Below, piece after piece: positions 51,487 through 60,679 of a stretch of DNA of 64,000 nucleotides. This stretch comes from Paraburkholderia hiiakae (GTDB lineage Bacteria > Pseudomonadota > Gammaproteobacteria > Burkholderiales > Burkholderiaceae). The position numbers were made by a program, and so were the translations under genes. The stretch covers positions 248,001 through 312,000 of the forward strand of contig NZ_CAJHCQ010000005.1 of NCBI RefSeq assembly GCF_904848665.1, given 5' to 3'. A model generated the notes under the pieces. The model made no database searches. It was not told the DNA's origin and saw only the letters and a program-made list of their open reading frames with translations. Every line of letters starts with the position of its first letter. Position 1 is the stretch's first letter.

Positions 51487-52755
51487 ATGGAAAGCACAAG
51501 CACCTCGCGGTGGGACACCGCGTACGAATGGAAGGCCGTACTCCTTCTTTCACTCGGGTTCGGGCTGGTGGGCATCGACCGGTTCATGATCATGCCGCTC
51601 TTTCCGGTCATGATGAAGGACCTGCATCTCGACTACCAGGATCTTGGCTATATCACCGGGGCGCTCTCAGTCGCATGGGGCTTTTCCGCCGTGTTCATGG
51701 GAAACCTGTCCGATCGGGTCGGGCATCGCAAGGTGATCATTCCGGCGATCGTCATGTTCTCGCTGCTCGCGGGGCTGAGCGGGCTCGCCACGGGTCTCGG
51801 CACGTTGATCCTGATCCGCGCGGTGATGGGGCTCGCCGAAGGCGCATTCACGCCAGCGAGCATCGTCGCGACCATCGATGCGTCGCGGCCGAGCCGGCAC
51901 GGGCGCAACGTCGGCATCCAGCAGATGGCGCTGCCCCTCTTCGGGCTGGGACTCGCGCCGATCGTCGTGACGCAGTTGCTGAAGGTCATGCCCTGGCATT
52001 CGATCTTCGCCATCGTATCCATTCCGGGTCTCGTCGTCGCGCTGCTGCTCTGGAAGACTCTGCGCAATACGAAGGCATCTGGCGCCGCCGTTCACACCAT
52101 GACGCACGACGCCACCGGGCACCGATGGAGCGACGTGTTTCGCTACCGCAACATCCCGCTGAATATTGTCGGCATGTTCTGCTGGCTGACCTGCCTCGTC
52201 GTGCTGACGGCGCTGCTGCCGAGCTACCTCGTGGACTATCTGCATCTGGAAATGCAGCAGATGGGCTATGTGCTGTCGGCCATCGGTTTCGGCGGCATGC
52301 TGGGCACCGTGACGATGCCGGCGCTCTCAGACCGCCTTGGCCGCAAGCCAGTGATGATCGTCTCGGTGATTGGCGCGGCCATCTTCCTCACACTGCTCAC
52401 GCGCACGGGCCCGAACGCCACAGCGCTGTTTTTCTACCTGATGCTCACGCTGCTATTTGTCTTCAGCATGATCACGTTGACCGTGGGGCCGTTGAGCGCC
52501 GAATCGGTACCCGCAAAACTGATGTCGACGGCATCCGGACTCGTTGTCGGAGTGGGCGAGGTTTTTGGCGGCGGCGTTGCGCCCGCGATTTCTGGCTATG
52601 TCGCCAAGCACTTTGGCATCCAGTACATCATGACACTCGGTTTCATAGCGCTTGCCATTGGGCTCATCGTCGTGCTCAACCTGAAGGAGACCGCGCCTGT
52701 GCGTGCGGAGAGGCAGGGTGCCGCGAATGCTCCGGCAACTAGCGATGCGTCGTGA
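51487..52755 (+). CDS. MFS transporter
   Basis: 422 residues with 12 hydrophobic segments and the MFS loop motif 'GNLSDRVGHRKV' between helices 2 and 3, repeated as 'ALSDRLGRKPV' in the second half. The sequence resembles organic-acid importers. AGGAG lies 12 nt before the ATG. Its place after the ring-cleavage genes and before a convergent LysR suggests uptake of an aromatic acid in the inner membrane. Confidence 0.92.
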   Translation: MESTSTSRWDTAYEWKAVLLLSLGFGLVGIDRFMIMPLFPVMMKDLHLDYQDLGYITGALSVAWGFSAVFMGNLSDRVGHRKVIIPAIVMFSLLAGLSGLATGLGTLILIRAVMGLAEGAFTPASIVATIDASRPSRHGRNVGIQQMALPLFGLGLAPIVVTQLLKVMPWHSIFAIVSIPGLVVALLLWKTLRNTKASGAAVHTMTHDATGHRWSDVFRYRNIPLNIVGMFCWLTCLVVLTALLPSYLVDYLHLEMQQMGYVLSAIGFGGMLGTVTMPALSDRLGRKPVMIVSVIGAAIFLTLLTRTGPNATALFFYLMLTLLFVFSMITLTVGPLSAESVPAKLMSTASGLVVGVGEVFGGGVAPAISGYVAKHFGIQYIMTLGFIALAIGLIVVLNLKETAPVRAERQGAANAPATSDAS

Positions 52756-52773
52756 GCGCTCAGCGTTCGGCTT

Positions 52774-53670
52774 TCACTGCCGGAGCGTACTCGCCACCAG
52801 TGCGCGGAACCAGCGGTGGCCCGCGTCGTTGTGGTATCGCGCGTGCCAGAACTGCTGCACCGTCAAGTCCTCCAGCGCAATGGGCGGAGAAAAGACGTCG
52901 ACGGCTGCAAGCCGGGAAAACAGGTCGGCCAATTCTTCGGGCACCACAGCGATGTAGTCGGAATTGGCAACGAGGCTGGGTACGGCCAGGAGGTAAGGGA
53001 CGTCAACGCCGACCTTGAGTTTCACGCCGTGGCGGCGCAACTCCTTTTCGAGCACCTGGTTGGTCAGGGCAAGCGTTGCGGACACGACATGCCGGCTCGC
53101 AATGAATTGGTCGAGCGACATTTTCACCGTCTTGCGCTTGCCGCTTCCACGAATGATGCCAACCAGCGGCCGGGTGAAGAGCGCCTGCTGATGCAGGTTC
53201 TCGCCGAGCCGTCCCAGATAGCCCACCGCGAGATCCACCGCACCGTCCTGCAAAGCGGAGGCCAGTTCGGCAGGCGGCATCTGGATCGGGCGCAGTGTGG
53301 CGCCAGGCGCCTGCGCATGCAGCGCGGCGAGCAGTCTTGGCAACAGGACGATGACGCCCATGTCGCTCAGGCACACCGAAAACGTGCGAGTCGTGCTCGC
53401 GGCGTCGAAAGATTTCGCTGTCCAGATGTCCTGCCTGATGACGGCCAGCGCGCGCTGCACACCTTCGATGACTTGTTCTCCAACGGGCGTGGGCGCCATG
53501 ACGGCGCCGGCCCGCACGAACAGGTCATCCTGGAAGAAGTTGCGCTGACGTGCCAGCGCGTGGCTGACAGCAGGTTGCGTGAGGCCGAGCCGGTCGGCGG
53601 CGCGGGAAACGCTGCGCTCCTCTGCGAGCGCTTCGATGACATACAGGCTGTTCAAATCCGGCTGTCTCAT
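52774..53670 (-). CDS. LysR-family regulator
   Basis: 298 residues: 'LNSLYVIEALAEERSVSRAADRLGLTQPAVSHALARQR' with 'LFVRAGAVMAPTPVGEQVIEGVQRAL', NodD/LinR-like. Effector domain 'RTFSVCLSDMGVIVLLPRLLAALHAQAPG'. It is divergent from the AAHS-type MFS gene at 53795, with a repeat at 53685 between them, and converges with the other MFS gene; it likely controls the MFS-porin-hydrolase-NTF2 set. Confidence 0.9.
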   Translation of the reverse strand: MRQPDLNSLYVIEALAEERSVSRAADRLGLTQPAVSHALARQRNFFQDDLFVRAGAVMAPTPVGEQVIEGVQRALAVIRQDIWTAKSFDAASTTRTFSVCLSDMGVIVLLPRLLAALHAQAPGATLRPIQMPPAELASALQDGAVDLAVGYLGRLGENLHQQALFTRPLVGIIRGSGKRKTVKMSLDQFIASRHVVSATLALTNQVLEKELRRHGVKLKVGVDVPYLLAVPSLVANSDYIAVVPEELADLFSRLAAVDVFSPPIALEDLTVQQFWHARYHNDAGHRWFRALVASTLRQ

Positions 53671-53684
53671 CTATGCACCCAATT

Positions 53685-53722
53685 CATTTTCTATATGAAA
53701 TTCATTGTATAGATTTATGACG
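53685..53722. promoter_or_regulatory. Candidate LysR site before the AAHS transporter gene
   Basis: TTCAT-TTTCTAT-ATGAA (53685-53701) and TCAT-N11-ATGA (53704-53722) are two neighbouring inverted repeats. The second matches the T-N11-A pattern of LysR sites. They lie between the divergent LysR (start 53670) and MFS (start 53795) genes. Confidence 0.55.
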
Positions 53723-53794
53723 CTGATGCGTATAACTTTGCATCCGGGCAATCGACCGCGAACAGAACGCGGCATAAACATCAGGAGACAACCC

Positions 53795-55135
53795 ATGTCG
53801 GGCAGTGCAATCACAGTGGAAAATCTGATCAACGGAAGAAAAACATCAGGATTGCAAATTATTGTCCTGATTCTTTGCTTCATGGTCGTCGGCATGGACG
53901 GGTTCGACGTCGCGTCCGCAGGCTACGTCGCGCCGCTGCTCAAGCGCGAGTGGCTTCTGGAGCCGCAGCAACTCGGGGCGATTTTTGGCGCGGGTCTTCT
54001 CGGCCTGACGGTCGGCAGTTTCGTGTTCGGTCCGCTTGCGGACCGCATCGGCCGCAAGCGGACCATTGTCATTTCGGTGATCCTCTTTGGTATCGGCAGC
54101 CTGCTCACGTCGGCAGCGCCCGCAGCCGGCTGGTTCATCGCGTTGCGGTTCCTCACAGGAGTGGGGCTCGGCGGCGGCATGCCGACGGCGATCACGCTGA
54201 GTTCGGAGTTCAGCCCGGAGCGTCACCGCCCGATCCTCGTCACGCTGATGTTTTGCGGCTTCACGATTGGCCTCGCATTTGGCGGTCAGCTTGCTGCGCT
54301 GATCATGCCAGCATATGGCTGGCGTGGCGTATTTGTGGCGGGCGGCATCGCGCCGCTGGTGCTTGCGCCGGTGCTCTGGTTGCTGCTGCCGGAATCGCTG
54401 CGCTTCATGCTGGGAAAGCGCAGGTATGCAGGCGAGGCCCAGCGCCTCCTCGACCGACTGAGTGGCGACGCTGCTATTGCGCTCAGCAACCTCGAGCAAG
54501 CGATGTCGGGGCGCTCCACACCGGAAGATTCGAAGCGTCCTGCGGCAACGCTCTTCAATGCGCACTACCGTATGGGCACGCTGCTGCTGTGGGTGGCGTT
54601 CTTCTGCACGCTGTGGGTCTACTACCAGATCAGCAGCTGGCTGCCTTCGGTACTCGCCGACTCGGGCATGAGCGCCGCGCGCGCCGCCCAGGTGAGCTCG
54701 CTGCTGCCGGTGAGCGGCACGGTAGGCGCGCTGATCAATGCGGCTTTGATGCGGCGGATCAATCCATTCGTTGTGCTCAGCGCTTCCTACGTAGTGGCGG
54801 CGGCCGCGATCGCCTGCATCGGCCCGGCGATGGGCAACCCCTGGCTGCTCGCGCTTGCCGTGTGGTTTTCTGGTCTCGGACTCTCTGGCGCGCAGACCGG
54901 CGCGAACGTCCTGGTGGCGGGTTTCTATGAGACGCGGGCCCGCGCGACCGGCGTGAGCTGGGCGCTAGGCGTCGGGCGGGTGGGGTCGATCATCGGCTCG
55001 ATGACGGGCGGCGTGCTGCTCGCGCTGCTGCAGTCGCCCCGCATTGCCTTCCCTGTTTTTGCGCTGCCCGCGCTGGTCGCCGCTGTGGCGATGTCGGCAA
55101 CGGGGCGCCTGTATCGCGGCAAAGCGGTGAACTGA
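53795..55135 (+). CDS. MFS transporter, aromatic acid:H+ symporter type
   Basis: 446 residues, 12 membrane helices. 'IVLILCFMVVGMDGFDVASAGYVAPLLKREW' carries the Asp-Gly-x-Asp of the AAHS family in helix 1, and 'FGPLADRIGRKRTI' the loop motif. 'LPESLRFML' fits helix 6/7. AAHS members (PcaK, BenK) import benzoate-type acids with protons. AGGAGA 8 nt before the ATG. First of a plus-strand series with porin, alpha/beta hydrolase and NTF2-like protein. Confidence 0.92.
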   Translation: MSGSAITVENLINGRKTSGLQIIVLILCFMVVGMDGFDVASAGYVAPLLKREWLLEPQQLGAIFGAGLLGLTVGSFVFGPLADRIGRKRTIVISVILFGIGSLLTSAAPAAGWFIALRFLTGVGLGGGMPTAITLSSEFSPERHRPILVTLMFCGFTIGLAFGGQLAALIMPAYGWRGVFVAGGIAPLVLAPVLWLLLPESLRFMLGKRRYAGEAQRLLDRLSGDAAIALSNLEQAMSGRSTPEDSKRPAATLFNAHYRMGTLLLWVAFFCTLWVYYQISSWLPSVLADSGMSAARAAQVSSLLPVSGTVGALINAALMRRINPFVVLSASYVVAAAAIACIGPAMGNPWLLALAVWFSGLGLSGAQTGANVLVAGFYETRARATGVSWALGVGRVGSIIGSMTGGVLLALLQSPRIAFPVFALPALVAAVAMSATGRLYRGKAVN

Positions 55136-55199
55136 AGCCGGGGCGGGCGTGGTGGGGCCTGCATCCGGCGAAACGATAATAAATAACCTGGAGACATCA

Positions 55200-56282
55200 A
55201 TGAAGAAGCTGGCAGCGGCAGTATCTCTCGCGTGTGTGACGCTCGGCGCACACGCACAAGGCAGCGCAACCCTCTACGGGTTGCTCGACGAGGGTTTTAC
55301 CTTCGTGACCAACGAACAGGGAAGCCATAACTACAAGCTCGACAACTCGATCCTCTATCCAAGTCTCTTTGGGATCAAGGGATCGGAAGAGCTGGGCGGC
55401 GGCACAAAGGCCATTTTCAACCTGGTTTCGCAGTTCAACCTGGGCACGGGCGCTTCGATGCCGGCCGGTTCGCTATTCGGACGCAATGCGTACCTCGGAC
55501 TGACCAATGATCGATATGGCACCGTCACGGCTGGCAACCAGTACGACTTCATGACCGATACGCTGTTCTACGGCGGCTACGACGCGAGCTACGCATACGG
55601 CGGCCTCTATAACCTGCGGCAAGGGCCGTTTGCGAAGCTTGGCGTGCCCGAGAATCCAACGGGCGCATTCGAATTCGACAACGTGGGCGGCGCGCACCGT
55701 GTTCAGAATTCGGTCAAGTACATGACGCCCAATCTCGCTGGATTTTCGGCGGGCGCCATGTACGGCTTCGGCGGCGTTGCGGGCTCGTTTCAGGCCGACC
55801 GCACGGTGGGCTTTACGGCAAGCTATACGGCGGGCGCGATTTCCGTGGGCGGCGCGTATGTCGACGCCCATTATCCCGAACTGGCCAACGGCCAGGAGGG
55901 CATTCGCAACTACGGCTTCGGTGCGCGGTACGACGGACTCGGCAACCGTTACAACCTGCTTTTCACCGATACGAAAAACACGCTGACGGGTGGCGAGGTT
56001 TGGGTCATTCAGGCCGGGATCATGCGCTGGCTTAATGACGCGTGGCTCATCGGGACGAACTACCAGTACATGAAAGGCAACGCGCAGGTCGCGCACAACA
56101 AGGCCAGCCAGGTGACCGCTGCCGTGCAGTACCTGCTTTCGAAGCGCACGACGGTCTATCTGGAGGGCGTATTCCAGCAGGCAGGGGGAGACGGACAGGC
56201 AAATGCGTGGATCAATGGTCTCTCGCCTTCCAGCTCGAACCGGCAGACAGCGCTGCGCATCGGGCTCGCCACGCGGTTCTGA
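55200..56282 (+). CDS. OmpC-type outer-membrane porin
   Basis: 360 residues: signal 'MKKLAAAVSLACVTLGAHA' followed by 'QGSATLYGLLDEGFTF', 'FGIKGSEELGGGTKAIFNL' and C-terminal 'LATRF'. TGGAG 9 nt before the ATG. It follows the AAHS transporter by 64 nt and likely completes the uptake route for the same aromatic acid. Confidence 0.92.
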   Translation: MKKLAAAVSLACVTLGAHAQGSATLYGLLDEGFTFVTNEQGSHNYKLDNSILYPSLFGIKGSEELGGGTKAIFNLVSQFNLGTGASMPAGSLFGRNAYLGLTNDRYGTVTAGNQYDFMTDTLFYGGYDASYAYGGLYNLRQGPFAKLGVPENPTGAFEFDNVGGAHRVQNSVKYMTPNLAGFSAGAMYGFGGVAGSFQADRTVGFTASYTAGAISVGGAYVDAHYPELANGQEGIRNYGFGARYDGLGNRYNLLFTDTKNTLTGGEVWVIQAGIMRWLNDAWLIGTNYQYMKGNAQVAHNKASQVTAAVQYLLSKRTTVYLEGVFQQAGGDGQANAWINGLSPSSSNRQTALRIGLATRF

Positions 56283-56347
56283 CGCGCGAGCCGTATCGGC
56301 AATGGGTCGAATCGACAGATCGAACATGCAACAGCAGGATGACGAAA

Positions 56348-57136
56348 ATGGACGAGAAACAATACAGCGGTCCGGGCGCGATGGTAATTGACGAACGCGG
56401 TCGCGGGCCGCGCGTCGTGTTCATTCATGGCGGTGGGGTGGGCGGCGCGATGGCGTGGCAGGAGCAATGGCCGCTTGGCGACGCCTGGCGTCTTGTCATG
56501 CCGGCACGCCCTGGATACGGCGCGAGCCCGTGGCCGGGAACCGAGGATTTCGAGCGCGACGCCGGTTACATAGCAGAGCTAATCGAGCATGGCGATCACG
56601 TGGTCGCGCATTCGTATGGCGCTGCCGTTGCCATGCTGGCGGTAGCGAAGGATGTGAGCCGCGTGGCGTCCCTGACACTGATCGAATCAGGCACGAGCGA
56701 CATCGCGAAGGAAGATCCCCGGGTCACGGCGTTCCACTACGCGACGTTCGGTCTTGCCACGCACCCGCCTGTGGATGACGAAGTGCATCTGCGCACGCTC
56801 TTCAAGATTCTGGAGCCCTCACGGCCGCTGCCTGACCCGTTGCCCCCACCGCTGCGCGCTTTTGCGAGTCACCTGCGGCAGTTCCGTTCGCCGTCGGAAG
56901 CGATTGTGCCCGTGCGCGAACTGGCGGCGGCCCGGTTTCCGAAACTTCACGTTTCCGGCGGTCATAGCGCGGCCTATGAGGGCATTACCGACGCGCTGGC
57001 GTCGCAGCTTGGCGGCGAACGCGTCGTGATCGAGGGCGGCGGCCACGCACCCCAACGCACCGGCGAGCCGTTTAATGCGGTGCTGCGCCGGTTCCTCGGC
57101 GGTAACACGCTGTCGAGTCAAGGCTCGGCGGCATAA
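56348..57136 (+). CDS. Alpha/beta hydrolase
   Basis: 262 residues: oxyanion strand 'VVFIHGGGVGGAMAWQEQWPL', nucleophile elbow 'VVAHSYGAAVAML' with Ser in H-S-Y-G and His in 'EGGGHAPQRTGEPF'. A short lid region is proline-rich. The fold fits a meta-cleavage-product hydrolase or enol-lactone/ester hydrolase. The ATG at 56348 has AGGA 8 nt upstream; an ATG 6 nt earlier is possible. Fourth gene of the MFS-porin series. Confidence 0.87.
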   Translation: MDEKQYSGPGAMVIDERGRGPRVVFIHGGGVGGAMAWQEQWPLGDAWRLVMPARPGYGASPWPGTEDFERDAGYIAELIEHGDHVVAHSYGAAVAMLAVAKDVSRVASLTLIESGTSDIAKEDPRVTAFHYATFGLATHPPVDDEVHLRTLFKILEPSRPLPDPLPPPLRAFASHLRQFRSPSEAIVPVRELAAARFPKLHVSGGHSAAYEGITDALASQLGGERVVIEGGGHAPQRTGEPFNAVLRRFLGGNTLSSQGSAA

Positions 57137-57189
57137 CTTCGATTGACGGGGGCATCGCACTGCTGCCCCCAAACAAAAGGAATTCGAAC

Positions 57190-57777
57190 ATGAAGTTGCA
57201 ATTGGAAGATCGTTGGCAAATCACTGACCTTATTACTGGATGGATTTACCGGGACCTGGGCGAATGGGACAAGCTGCGCGACCTGTTTCATCCCGACGGT
57301 GAGATCGAAGTGACCTGGTTTGAAGGCAAGGCTTCCGATTTCATCGAGGGGTCGATGCGCATGGGCGTATCGGCGCTGAGAACGAAGCATCTCATCGGCA
57401 CGCCCGTCGTGACATTCCATGGCGATAGAGCGCTGGTCGAGACGAACGCCGTTATCGTCGCCGACAACGCTGCGCTGAACCTGGGGTGTGCCGCCCACAA
57501 TCGATTCTTCGACAAGGTGGAGCGGCGCGACGGCGTCTGGAAGCTCGTCAAGCGTCAGAGCATTTACGACATGGGGTCGTTTACGTTTCCCGGCGGTATC
57601 GTGGAGATCGAACAAAAGGCGGTTGATCAGTACCCCAGAGAATATGCGGCGCTCGCGTATCTGCTTGAGAAGAGCGGCTTTCCAGTCAGTCGCGTTTTCG
57701 CGACCCGTGGCAGCGAACTCGAAAAGGGCATGAAGGCCGAAGCGCAGCAGTGGCTGTCAAGCGCGCCCGCGCGGTGA
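57190..57777 (+). CDS. NTF2-like (SnoaL-type) protein
   Basis: 195 residues: 'WQITDLITGWIYRDLGEWDKLRDLFHPDGEIEVTWFEGKASDFI' is the SnoaL/ring-hydroxylating-beta-like start. 'IVADNAALNLGCAAHNRFFDKVERRDGVWKLVKRQSIYDMG' completes the barrel. Such proteins accompany aromatic pathways as dehydratases or isomerases. AAAGGAAT lies 10 nt before the ATG. Last gene of the MFS-porin-hydrolase set. Confidence 0.83.
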   Translation: MKLQLEDRWQITDLITGWIYRDLGEWDKLRDLFHPDGEIEVTWFEGKASDFIEGSMRMGVSALRTKHLIGTPVVTFHGDRALVETNAVIVADNAALNLGCAAHNRFFDKVERRDGVWKLVKRQSIYDMGSFTFPGGIVEIEQKAVDQYPREYAALAYLLEKSGFPVSRVFATRGSELEKGMKAEAQQWLSSAPAR

Positions 57778-57826
57778 AGCGCTGTTTGGACCACGCAATC
57801 CAACCTAGGTGTCGGGGAGAATTTCA

Positions 57827-58978
57827 ATGTTTCGCGGGAAACGAGACAAGGCGCAGAAGTTCGTGCCCACGGTCCAGTTCCGGCTGGCCGTGGGCTTCGG
57901 ACTGCCGCTATTGCTGACGGTTTTCAACGGCTGGTTTTCAATGTCGTCAGGCGGAGAACGCCCTGCGTCGTCCGTGCCGACGTTGCCTTGGCTGCTGCTC
58001 TTTACCACGGCCGTCACGGTGTTGCTGTTGGCCGCCGCGTTCTTCCATCTGCGTAACATCGTCTGCGATGGCCTGGATCGGCAGGCACGATCGTTCAAGT
58101 ACCTGGCCGAGACACTGGATCTTTCCCGGCGTTCGGCGGCTCGCCGTATGGACGAGTTCGGACGCGGGGCAGTGTGGTTCGACCGGTTCATGCAGCGGCT
58201 GGAGCAAACCGTTTTGACGGTTCAGGCGTCGACCGAGTCGGTTAGCCTCGCCACCCAGGAGATTGCAGCCGGCAACCTCGATTTGTCGGCGCGCACGGAA
58301 AATCAGGCTGCGTCTCTGGGGCAAACCGCAGCGAGCATGGGGCAACTGACGCAAGCGGTAAAGATGAATTCGGACAACGTCCTGCGCGCAAAGGAGCTCG
58401 CATCCGCGGGCAACAGCCTCGCTGACGCGGGAAACCACGCCGTGCAGGCAATGGTTGCCACGATCGAGCGCATTAATACGGAGTCCATAAGGATATCCGA
58501 GATTACCGGCATGATCGAAGGCATCGCATTCCAGACCAACATCCTTGCGCTGAACGCGGCCGTAGAAGCGGCGCGCGCGGGCGATCAGGGGCGCGGCTTC
58601 GCGGTGGTCGCGGGAGAGGTTCGGGCGCTTGCGCAACGCTCTTCTTCTGCGGCGAAGGAAATCAAGGGGCTGATCGGCGACACCGCTTCGCTAGTGCGTA
58701 ACGGATCGTCGCAAGCCGTTGACGTGGGCGCATCGATTGGTCAGGTCAAGGCGGCGATCGGCCATCTTTCCGTGATTGTCGAGGAGATAGCGTCCGCTTC
58801 CGAGACACAGAGCCAGGGGATCGAACAGATTGCGCAGGCCGTCGCGAACATGGACGAGGTGACACAACAGAATGCGGCACTCGTGGAAGAGGCTGCAGCG
58901 GCGGCTCAATCGTTGGAGGAACAGGTTGTTACGGTGCGCACGATGCTCAGCGAGTTCAAGGTCGAAGGGCCGAGGTGA
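57827..58978 (+). CDS. Methyl-accepting chemotaxis protein without a sensor domain
   Basis: 383 residues. Two membrane helices (about 17-40 and 53-74) are separated by only about 12 residues, so no periplasmic ligand domain exists. The cytoplasmic part has the methylation helices and the conserved tip '[39 protein letters not shown]', then '[21 protein letters not shown]'. Such receptors may sense membrane energy, cytoplasmic signals or partner proteins. GGGGAG 7 nt before the ATG. Beside catabolic genes it could guide cells to aromatic substrates through metabolism; inferred. Confidence 0.9.
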   Translation: MFRGKRDKAQKFVPTVQFRLAVGFGLPLLLTVFNGWFSMSSGGERPASSVPTLPWLLLFTTAVTVLLLAAAFFHLRNIVCDGLDRQARSFKYLAETLDLSRRSAARRMDEFGRGAVWFDRFMQRLEQTVLTVQASTESVSLATQEIAAGNLDLSARTENQAASLGQTAASMGQLTQAVKMNSDNVLRAKELASAGNSLADAGNHAVQAMVATIERINTESIRISEITGMIEGIAFQTNILALNAAVEAARAGDQGRGFAVVAGEVRALAQRSSSAAKEIKGLIGDTASLVRNGSSQAVDVGASIGQVKAAIGHLSVIVEEIASASETQSQGIEQIAQAVANMDEVTQQNAALVEEAAAAAQSLEEQVVTVRTMLSEFKVEGPR

Positions 58979-58984
58979 TCCGTC

Positions 58985-59331
58985 TGGTTGGCCTGCGCCC
59001 AATCCCGACGATGCCCGGCGCGCACGCGAGCTTGGGGCCGATGGACTGATCGTGTCGAATCATGGCGGGCGTCAGCTGTCCCGTGATGATCGACAGCGGA
59101 TTCCGGCGCGGCGGTGACGTGCTCATGGCGCACGCGCCAGGCGCGCGGGCAGTCTTCGTCGGGAGGCCGTTCAACTATGCCGGTGCGGTGGCGGGGCAGG
59201 CGGGCATCCTGCACGCGTTTGCGATCGTCGCCGCCGAGATGATGCGCAACATGGCGCATCTTGGCGTGAGCCGGTCCGGTGAACCTGGCGTAAGCAGTTT
59301 GGCTCGACGAGTCGACGGAAAAATGCGAGCC
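58985..59331 (+). pseudogene. Remnant of an FMN-dependent alpha-hydroxyacid dehydrogenase gene
   Basis: The last third of a lactate/mandelate dehydrogenase-type protein is recognisable in two frames: 'DDARRARELGADGLIVSNHGGRQL' in one and 'CPVMIDSGFRRGGDVLMAHAPGARAVFVGRPFNYAGAV' in the next. In intact proteins about 25 residues lie between these motifs, so a small deletion with a frameshift has occurred, and the N-terminal two thirds is missing. The remaining 180 bases to 59515 hold no gene. Confidence 0.8.
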
Positions 59332-59515
59332 TGAATCGCAGGCGGAACCATGGCGCATGGTGCGGCATAATTTTGCAGCATGTCTCATCGCCTGTGCGCT
59401 GGGAGAGGGGATCCACCCCTTATTCGGCCCTTATTTCGCCATTTGCGTGCCGGTCTTCGGCATGGGCCGTTCCCGCCGTGTTTCTTCAACAGCCGTCGAT
59501 CACAACGCAGACCCA

Positions 59516-60388
59516 ATGGACCACATCTACGCAGCCGACGATACAGGTAACCTGATTCTGCTCGAGCACGTCAATCTTCGGGTTCCTGACCAGCTTCTCG
59601 CCACCACCTTTTATGTCAGCGGACTCGGGCTCACGCGGGACCCGTTCATGATGACCGGTGTTAGCAATATGTGGATCAATATCGGTCGATCGCAGATTCA
59701 TTTGCCGACCGGAAAGGCGCAGTGTCTACGAGGCAGTGTCGGTATCGTCGTCGGCGAGCTGGATGCGCTCGCCGCGCGATTGCATGCCGTTGCCCCGCTG
59801 CTCAGTGACACGCGGTTCGGTTGGGCCGAGCGCGGCGACTACGTTGAAGTGACCTGTCCGTGGGGGAATCGCTATCACTGCCTCGATCCGCAGCGCCGAC
59901 CTGTCTCGGTGCCCTGGTCGAAAATCGATTTGGGAATCGCCTACGTCAAGCTCGATGTCCCAGTCGGTCGTGCTGGCCAGATCGCTGACTTCTATCGGGA
60001 TGTTTTTCACACGCCCGTCGATGTGAAGGACCAGGACGGGCTTCCGTATGCTGTGATCGACGTCGGAACGCATCAGCAACTGCTGTATGCGGAAACACCG
60101 GAGACGATTCCAGACTACGACGGGCATCACATCGCTATTTACGCCGCTCGCTTTTCCGAGCCGTACGCGCGTCTGGCCGAGCATGGCGTGGTTTATGGTG
60201 AAGAGCCACACCAGTTCCGGTTTGCCAACATCGTGAATCCGGCATCGGGAGCGCGTTGCTTCGAACTCGAACACGAAGTGCGGAGTTTGCATCATCCGCT
60301 TTACGCGCGGCCACTGGTCAACCGGAATCCGCAACAGACCAACCACCATTATCAAAAGGGCGCCGATTCGCGAAGCGGTGCGTTTTGA
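59516..60388 (+). CDS. Two-domain VOC protein, extradiol dioxygenase-like
   Basis: 290 residues: 'LLEHVNLRVPDQLLATTFYVSGLGLT' begins the first module and 'LGIAYVKLDVPVGRAGQIADFYRDVF' the second, with 'DGHHIAIYAA' and 'GARCFELEHEVRS' giving candidate His and Glu metal ligands, as in extradiol dioxygenases, but the pattern is less clear than in the enzyme at 48619. The start is uncertain; a longer frame upstream to 59357 has no ribosome site. It precedes the BKACE gene by 290 bases. Confidence 0.8.
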   Translation: MDHIYAADDTGNLILLEHVNLRVPDQLLATTFYVSGLGLTRDPFMMTGVSNMWINIGRSQIHLPTGKAQCLRGSVGIVVGELDALAARLHAVAPLLSDTRFGWAERGDYVEVTCPWGNRYHCLDPQRRPVSVPWSKIDLGIAYVKLDVPVGRAGQIADFYRDVFHTPVDVKDQDGLPYAVIDVGTHQQLLYAETPETIPDYDGHHIAIYAARFSEPYARLAEHGVVYGEEPHQFRFANIVNPASGARCFELEHEVRSLHHPLYARPLVNRNPQQTNHHYQKGADSRSGAF

Positions 60389-60500
60389 AGTTGCGCGCAC
60401 GGCTGCACGCATGGGCAATCTCAACCCTATGTGAGCGCAATTCGATGAGGCTGTGGAGAAAGACACCGGCGCTTGGTGCAAACCCGAAAAGTGAGCGTTT

Positions 60501-60520
60501 ATCGCACACGTGCGTGCGAT
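60501..60520. promoter_or_regulatory. Inverted repeat upstream of the second BKACE gene
   Basis: ATCGCAC-N6-GTGCGAT in the 290 bases between the VOC and BKACE genes. The region otherwise holds no gene. Its place suggests an operator for the BKACE gene; the regulator is not known. Confidence 0.5.
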
Positions 60521-60679
60521 TATCGCGCGCCACCGCCACTCGAAATATTGCTGTCTGAGCGGCGTCCGCCTATTCTTGGGCGACTAGTCGGTGAAGCGGT
60601 TTGCATCAAGCGACATCGGAGCGATCGGCATGCAGCGACGCAAACAGCCAGACGTCTGTACTTTGAAGAAGGTGTCGCG

